Origin: Cytidiella melzeri
Taxonomy: Eukaryota; Basidiomycota; Agaricomycetes; Polyporales; Irpicaceae
Assembly: GCA_022592445.1 (NCBI GenBank)
Contig: JABYQR010000321.1
Location: 1-50,361 of the forward strand
Reading direction: 5' to 3'
DNA length: 50,361 nucleotides
This document shows positions 44,493 to 50,361 of the stretch, one piece after another. The translations under genes and the position numbers were made by a program. Below the pieces are notes generated by a model that was given only the letters and a program-made list of their open reading frames with translations, did not search any database and was not told the DNA's origin. How positions within the stretch are numbered: position 1 is the stretch's first letter; every line of letters begins with the position of its first letter.

Positions 44493-45872
44493 AACGTTGG
44501 AGTAGATCTCATCACTCAGCTACCACCTTCTAAGGGATTTGATCCGATCGCGGTCTACATCGACCATTACTCCGATCAAACGCACATCATCCCTACCACC
44601 ACTAAGGTTAACGCTGAGGGGATTGCCGATCTACATTACAAAGAAGTATTCCGACTTCACGGCATTCCTAAGAAGGTGTTCTCTGACCGAGGACCCCAGT
44701 TTGCAGCGCGCTTCATGCGTACGCTCTATCACCGCTTAGGCATAGAGACTGGTTTTACGACTGCCTATCATCTGCAAGGAAATGGCAAAGTCGAACGCAA
44801 AAACCAGGATATCAAACAGTACCTGCGTATATTCTGTCAGCAACGACAAGACGACTGGGTCGATCATCTGCCGGCGGCTGAGTTTGCACTCAACTCGCGA
44901 GTACATGCGGGTAACTTACAAACACCGTTTGAAGTCATCTACGGATATTGCCCCGACTTCACCATACCAGTCGGCAAGCAAAGCAATATTCCTTCACTCG
45001 ATGAGCGCCTTGACAACATGGCTCAAGTACGCAAGGAGACCGAAGCAGCTCTTCGTCTAAGCAAAGAAAAGATGAAGCAACTCTACGAGTCTGAGAAGCG
45101 CTCTCCACACGTCTTCCAAGTAGGGGACATGGTCTGGCTGAATGCCAAGAATGTCCAGATCCACCAGGCTACTCCTAAACTCGGTCCTCGACAACTCGGC
45201 CTGTACAAGGTCATTGAACACATTGGCGATCTCGATTACAAACTTGATCTACTCAGCTATCTCCGAATCCACCCTGTCTTCCACATCAACCGTCTAAGTC
45301 CCTGGCACAACAACGGCAAAGACGTACCTCCACCTCCTGATCCTATTGTCATAGAAGGAGAAGAACAGGACGTTGTCAAAAAGGTGCTAGACAGCAGGCT
45401 ACACGGACGTTGGAAGAAACTGCAATTCCTAGTCAGATGGGAAGGGTATTCAGACGGACACAATAGCTGGGAACCAGTTGAAAACCCCAAGAATAGTCAA
45501 GAAGCAATTGTCGACTTCTACAAAGCAAACCCCGGAGCGCCCCGGGTCATCAAAGCTTCACTCTTTGCGGATCTCCGTTCGCACTTTCGGGAATTCAATA
45601 CCCAGACCGACCCCGCTTTCCTTCGCACAATCTATCCATCTACATATGATCTTAGCTGGGATGAAGGCAAAAACATCGGTCTGGATATCTCAAGAACATC
45701 ACACTGACGGGTAACGTCAAGTCAACAACACCAGAAGGGGAGAAACTTCCTAGCATCCTTCTGACTAGACAATTGGGGCAATTCTGCTGAATCCCTGTAG
45801 ACGGGTAGAAGACCTCTATCACCACAGCACAGTGATGCTTCGCGAGGACACTCAATTTTAGGAGGGGGGTAA

Positions 45873-46527
45873 TGTCATGGATGGCCTGACTAGCCCTTAA
45901 TTTTCGCAATTTACCTCTTGTTTTTATCTGTAAAACTCCGGGCTACAACCCAGTTTCAATGCTCTCTGCATAAACTCCTTTGCACGTCTATTAAGCGCCC
46001 GTATCACATGGCTTAGACGCTTCACACGGTCACATTACTTGCTACTACGTCACACTGGCATGTGACTTAGCTTAAGTAAGACCACATGGCTCAGCCCATA
46101 GCTAGGGTTTGATGTCATAGATACTGTTCACATGGGCTCCTTATTGTTCTTTCCCTATTGTTCTCTTTATGGAAGGATGTTCTCACAGGTGTGGGAATGG
46201 AATACAATAGTTGGTCTCCTTTTAGATAGATTCTCTCACGAGTAGAGTTCTTGGCAAGGTCTAGACAATAGCTATTGTTCTCCTTTAGGTAGTTCTTTTG
46301 TTCTTCGTTCACACGGCTTCTTGCAAAGCCTGCTCTCAACATGGTCTGTGCGCAGGTCCCTGAAGTCTATATATACTGCTACATGTACGCTCCTAGCCCC
46401 CATCTCGACCTCTTGGTCTTTACTGGGCTAGGTAAGCCACTCCCTCTTGTACTACATAGCTGGTAGTCAGAATACTAACTTGGTCTTTATTGGGCTAGCT
46501 TTCTGAATAAGTTTGATAGCTGGTGAA
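45873..46527 (+). repeat. 3' LTR of element D, truncated by element B
   Basis: 655 bp from TGTCATGG to TAGCTGGTGAA, then the LTR of element B begins. The missing ~100 bp should lie beyond B, outside the window. It carries the decamer (near 46402-46411) and 20-nt repeats at 46412-46431 and 46479-46498 with one C-to-T mismatch. Antisense 75-codon frame at 46115-46342. Confidence 0.9.
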
Positions 46528-47476
46528 TGTAACAGTTAAGGTTACTACTCACCAGATAAGTTGTTAAACTTGAAGGAATAGAGTGAGATAGAGTGTAAGA
46601 GGTGTGGTGAGCAAAGTACTGGAGAGTACAAGGTAGTCCTTTATCAACAGAGTGGATAAGACTGAGGGGATATGCCCTCAGGAGTGCCTCTATATATACA
46701 TGAAGGGGAGGACCCCAGGTACTACCCTAAGACCCCTAATACCTACATGAGTAAGCAAAGTAATCTACCTTACTAAGCATGCCCTATGCCCTAGTGGTGC
46801 CACTTCAATAATCAACCAATAGCAATTGTCCCCATGACCTGACCCCATGACCCAGCTCCAAGGCTAGACTTGTTCTAGCTTGTTCTAAGACAAGGCTAGA
46901 CTTGTTCTAGCTTGTTCTAAGACAAGGCTAGACTTGTTCTAGCTTGTTCTAAGACAAGGCTAGACTTGTTCTAGCTTGTTCTAAGACAAGGCTAGACTTG
47001 TTCTAGCTTGTTCTAAGACAAGGCTAGACTTGTTCTAGCTTGTTCTAAGACAAGGCTAGACTTGTTCTAGCTTGTTCTAAGACAAGGCTAGACTTGTTCT
47101 AGCTTGTTCTAAGACAAGGCTAGACTTTTCCAGAAGGTTCTATGAACTATGACATCATCTGATGGAATGTTCTATACTATGACATCATAGTTCCAGCAAG
47201 TTCCACAATGTTCCAGAGAGTTCTATCATGTGATACACAGATAAGGAAAGGAGTGCATCAGCGCATCAGAGACAGGGATACATCAGCGCATCAATTGATA
47301 GGCACTGAGAATAAGCGCCGGAATAGGCGCCTGATAAGCGCCAGATAAGCGCTGGATAAGCGCCTAAATAGACGCCGGATAAGCGCTGGATAAGCGCTTG
47401 ACAAGCGCTTAAATATTCCCAATAATACCGTTGCCTGGTAAGGCAAGTCTTGTAGAAACATTGAAAATCTGTGACA
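46528..47476 (-). repeat. 3' LTR of element B (949 bp)
   Basis: TGTCACAG...CTGTTACA on the minus strand, colinear with the LTR of A apart from seven extra 32-bp units. TATA at about 46692-46700. Confidence 0.93.
46860..47122. repeat. Eight exact 32-bp tandem units inside the element B LTR
   Basis: Unit GACTTGTTCTAGCTTGTTCT plus AAGACAAGGCTA, with starts every 32 bases from 46867 to 47091 and no visible differences between units. The A LTR has one unit (near 4017-4050). Each unit contains internal TTGTTCTAG/CTTGTTCTAA half repeats. Confidence 0.95.
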
Positions 47477-47730
47477 TTACCCCCCCTTCTTGCTTTGAAC
47501 TCCGTGCAAAGAGTTTTGAATGAACACCTTGGTCATTGAGTCCACTTTTTCACCATTGTCAAGAGGGTGCCTAAGCAGTTCCGAGTGACTCTAGCGGCTT
47601 CTACCGACGTCCCTGACGGGGTTATCACCTCATTGGCTGATGGTAGTCTAGTCCGTACCCTCCTTGGTTGCGTCATTGGATCGTGGATGATCCTTGGTGT
47701 GTTGTTCATAACTTATACACAGTAGATTGT

Positions 47731-48014
47731 TGTAAGGGGTGTCTTCTTGGATGCACGCAATGTAAGTATGACCGATATGTATTCGGAACCTACGTGTGTA
47801 CAAGATAAAAAGATGTCCTCTAAATCTACCAGATCTCAGTCCTAAATACTGAGATCTGCTACTGCGTAGTACTACTATATGCGGTATGCTATTTTCTCAC
47901 GATGGGCGCTGGCCCACTATCTAATCAGTACGAGTAAAAGGCCAGATCCACTGATCTGGCCACAGGATGCTTGTGCATCAGGTAGTGCTTGCGCACATGT
48001 ATCAAACCCTAACA
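47731..48014. mobile_element. 284-bp solo-LTR-like insertion in element B
   Basis: Begins TGTAAGGGG and ends CCCTAACA, so the ends form TGT(A/T)AGGG inverted repeats of TG...CA type. It is flanked by perfect ATTGT duplications (47726-47730 and 48015-48019). The corresponding site in A (3396-3410) is uninterrupted. Size and ends fit a solo LTR of a small LTR element, possibly Copia-like, in either orientation. It supplies the new last codons and stop of the B pol frame. Confidence 0.85.
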
Positions 48015-50332
48015 ATTGTGGCTGAGCGAATAGCTCGGGGATGATCGTCATAGAATTTCTTGATCGCTTCTTGAGCGTGCGTGATGTTTTCTACAGGTTC
48101 CCACGTGTCATCGTTCGGTCCGTAGCCTTTCCAGCGTATGTAATACTGAAGCTTTTTGGCACGACCTGTACGTCTTGACTTGAGAATCTTCTCGACTTCG
48201 TATTCTTCTTTTCCGTCAATGATATCTGGCGGAGGCATCTCCAGCTTTTGGCCTTCGAATTCAGGTTCGTTGTACGGTACCAACTTGCTTGCATGGAATA
48301 CAGGGTGTATCCTTGGTGAACGTTCGGGCCATTCCAGTCTGAATGTGACCGGCGAAAGCTTTTCAGCAATCTTGAATGGGCCATAGTACTTGGCTGACAG
48401 CTTATGTCCAGATTTTTGGTAGTCTCTCAGATCTAGCATGACCTGATCGCCTTCGTTGAAGGGGACCTTCTGGACGTGCTTGTCATAGTACCACTTCATG
48501 CGTTCAGCCGCAAGTTGTAACGCCGCCTTAGCATGCTCTTGAGCTTGCAAGCGGTTCCACATGATGTCATTCATGTCAGACCTTTTCAGGTCCTTAGTGA
48601 GCGTTGGACCAGCTCTAGGGTGTCTGCCGTATTCGAGGTAGAAAGGCGAGTGCTTAGTTCCCTCGTGCGCTGCATTGTTGTATGCGAACTCAGCCGAACT
48701 GAGCAGTCTAGCCCAGTCGTCATGTAGTTGATCAACGTAACAGCGTAGGTACTGTTCGAGTGTTTGATTAACTCGTTCAGTTTGACCATCAGTCTGCGGA
48801 TGATATGCAGTAGTCATTGTAGATTCTATCCCTAGCATTTTACACCATTCCTGGAATAAATCTGCTGCGAATTGTGGACCTCGGTCGGAAATGATTTGCA
48901 AAGGTAACCCGTGAAGGGTCCAGACTCTCTCATAGAGTAGAGCTGCAAGGTCTTTTGCCGAGAACTCGTTTACGATAGGGAAGAAGTGCGCCCTTTTAGT
49001 CAGGCGGTCTACGACTACGCAGATAGCATTGAAGCCATCAGACTCCGGTAACTGAGTAATCAAGTCGACAGTCATGATATCCCATGGTTCAGCCGGAACC
49101 GGATTAGGGATGAGTGGTCCATAAGGTTGTTGCGGACGAGTCTTCATCCGCTGACATGTGTCACAGCCTGTCACGTATTTCTTGACATCAGTGGTTAAAC
49201 CTGGCCACCAGTAGTTTCTCGAGATCAGTTCGTACGTTTTCCATCTGCCAGGATGTCCGGCAGAAGGTAGATCGTGATGCATCTGGATGATTTGGCGTCT
49301 CAGATCTAATTTCTGATCTTTGGGGATGTAGACTTTTCCACGGTATAGGAGTAATCCGTTCTCAAAATTCCATTCCTCTAGTGATTTCTTGAACTCCCTA
49401 GGACCAGAGTTAAGTAACTGCTGATAGTCCTTGGTAACTTCGTCGTTCATGAGTGCTTCCTTGACCCGTCTTAGGATTTCATCATCGTTGATAGGCGAGT
49501 CATGAGAGTTTTCGATAGCAGAGATGGCAAAAAACTCGGGTTTAAGGAGAATTTTGTCCTCATTATCGGAATTTACCCCCTCTTCATGATCTGGCCTCCT
49601 GGACAGAGGATCTGCGGTAAGCATGGTCTTTCCGGGTTTGTGCCGGAGCACAAAATTAAATCGCGTGAGGTATAATGCCCATCGCACTTGTCTCCTAGTC
49701 AGCTTCTGGGCATTCCTGAAATATGTCAGGATTTGGTGATCCGACCATATTTCTACAGTAATTGGATGTCCCTCCAGATGTTGACGGTACTCTTCCAGGG
49801 CGCGGATAATAGCCAACAACTCTTTATCGTAAATCTCATAATTACGTTCATGGACGTTGAGTGATTTAGAGTAGAAGGCTACTGGATGCCACAGCTTGTC
49901 AGCTGGGTCCAGTTGTGATAATACCGCTCCTGTAGCAAAGTCGCTAGCGTCTGTTTCCAGACGGAAAGGGTTTTTGTCATCTGGTATCCTAAGAATGGGT
50001 GCTGACGTAAAAGCCTGTTTCAGACTTTGGAAGGCCTGTTCCTGAGCATCTTTCCAGATCCAGGATTGGTCCTTCTTTGTAAGAATAGTGAGCGGTTTTG
50101 CGTGTTTAGCAAAGTCCTTAATGAAACACCGATAGAAGTTGGCAAAGCCTAAGAAGGCTTGGACTTGCTTAACCTTTTCAGGTCGCGGCCACTCAGTAAC
50201 TCGGTGAGTTTGGCTGGATCCATCTCGATATGTCCGTGAGAAATGATCATGCCTAGTACTCAATGCGATCTTTTTCAAAAAAGCATTTTCCGGTTTGGCA
50301 AATAGATCGTTCTCGCGTAGACGCTTGAGCAC
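48002..50332 (-). pseudogene. Element B pol: partial RT, RNase H, integrase, chromodomain
   Basis: 776 open codons. The first part is a damaged RT C-terminus: reading shifts and returns between about 50285 and 50210, where A reads intact YLGMIISHG. Then come RNase H (ETDASDFATGAVL near 127; IWSDHQILTYF), the integrase zinc finger (HHD near 351, CDTCQ near 387), the integrase core (VDLITQLPESDGF; SDRGPQFA near 480; GQTERVNQ) and a chromodomain near 710-766 (VEKILKSRRTGR, IRWKGYGPNDDTWEP). Unlike A, the integrase frame is continuous. The last residues (VRV) and stop come from the 284-bp insertion. Confidence 0.9.
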
Positions 50333-50361
50333 TTCCTGTGTGATACGACGGTTTTCCTTCT

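Larger units (their letters stand above)
40103..45707 (+). pseudogene. Element D pol, multiply frameshifted and interrupted
   Basis: The protease near 40310 reads MIDSGA and then shifts. The pre-RT part (40560-41010: VNPTVNWEKGEMTIPSGSEE, HQPWDHSIDLKPDAPETIKS) is readable. RT is broken into short frames (41020-41350) and regains YLDD at 41354-41758. RNase H, linker and the integrase zinc finger (HD...CDCCQ) lie in 41733-42664. The 1.8-kb insertion follows. The integrase core (VDLITQLPPSKGF, SDRGPQFA, GNGKVERKN) and chromodomain (LDSRLHGRWKKLQFLVRWEG, HNSWEPVEN) lie in 44494-45707, ending SRTSH. The chromodomain Trp missing in C is present here. Inactive. Confidence 0.88.
29146..46527 (+). mobile_element. 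Ty3/Gypsy chromovirus element D, nested host of E, a 1.8-kb insertion and B
   Basis: Same family as C, opposite orientation. 5' LTR 29146-29903, ORF0, gag (split by E at 31594), pol (split at 42665-44492), polypurine tract (about 45857-45872) and 3' LTR 45873-46527, which is cut by element B. The left flank GCTTT is the expected target-site duplication; its partner lies beyond the window. Net of insertions, the element is close to the length of C. Gag and pol have many indels. Confidence 0.93.
46528..50361 (-). mobile_element. Ty3/Gypsy chromovirus element B (A family), 3' part, inverted
   Basis: Same family as A, on the opposite strand. It is inserted into the D 3' LTR; GTGAA (46523-46527) is the expected target-site duplication. 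It runs off the window inside RT. Its 3' LTR, polypurine tract (ttgctt..., 47477-47490) and pol are present. A 284-bp element interrupts the end of pol. Confidence 0.93.

Overview
The window looks like a piece of a transposon-rich basidiomycete (probably Agaricomycete) nuclear genome. The signs are short GT-AG introns of about 40-110 bases, Ty3/Gypsy chromoviruses carrying C-terminal chromodomains, and three fungal-type host gene remnants. I cannot assign a genus. About three quarters of the sequence is mobile-element DNA, much of it nested.

Layout. 1-4379: 3' part of Ty3/Gypsy element A (+ strand), with a frameshifted pol and one LTR. 4380-12100: host-like island with a RecQ-like helicase gene (-), an LTR scrap, a short tandem repeat, a saccharopine dehydrogenase (LYS1) exon fragment and a spliced UBC-fold gene that may be broken. 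12112-27595: blocks of a roughly 140-bp tandem repeat, including a nearly identical inverted pair (arms about 1.2 kb) around a 2.2-kb spacer. Element C (14611-22431, -, TSD GCTTG) sits inside the left arm. 27590-29145: an element-A-family gag/protease relic, split by a solo C-type LTR (TSD CCACC) and then cut by element D. 29146-46527: element D (+, C family). Its gag was hit by complete element E (31595-39427, -, TSD CGCCG), its integrase by a 1.8-kb TG...CA insertion, and its 3' LTR by element B. 46528-50361: 3' part of element B (-, A family), which itself carries a 284-bp TG...CA insertion (TSD ATTGT).

The most interesting biology is the shared 5' design of elements C, D and E. (1) In each LTR a decamer 34 nt downstream of a palindromic TATA box is complementary to the primer-binding site 2 nt after the LTR: ATCTCGACCT/AGGTCGAGAT in D, ATCTTGACCT/AGGTCAAGAT in E. 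This implies Tf1/sushi-like self-priming, with covariation. (2) The next 20-21 nt run exactly to a splice donor and are repeated, identically within each element, as the last 20-21 nt of a 61-68-nt intron-like segment in the LTR. The repeat sequence differs between families but is matched within each. (3) From the inferred transcription start to the conserved gag ATG (MD-P/Q/S-N/T), 1.3-1.5 kb contain no ATG in any frame on the sense strand. That stretch still encodes a conserved, methionine-free protein of about 240-250 residues (here ORF0). I infer non-AUG initiation of ORF0 with leaky scanning to gag. I do not recognise this combination as a described system.

All pol genes here carry frameshifts or stops, so no element in the window looks autonomous as read. 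Relative order of events: A-family relic, then D and the solo LTR; E and the 1.8-kb insertion into D; B into D; the 284-bp insertion into B. C is young (about five visible differences between its LTRs) and landed in one arm of an already duplicated inverted repeat.
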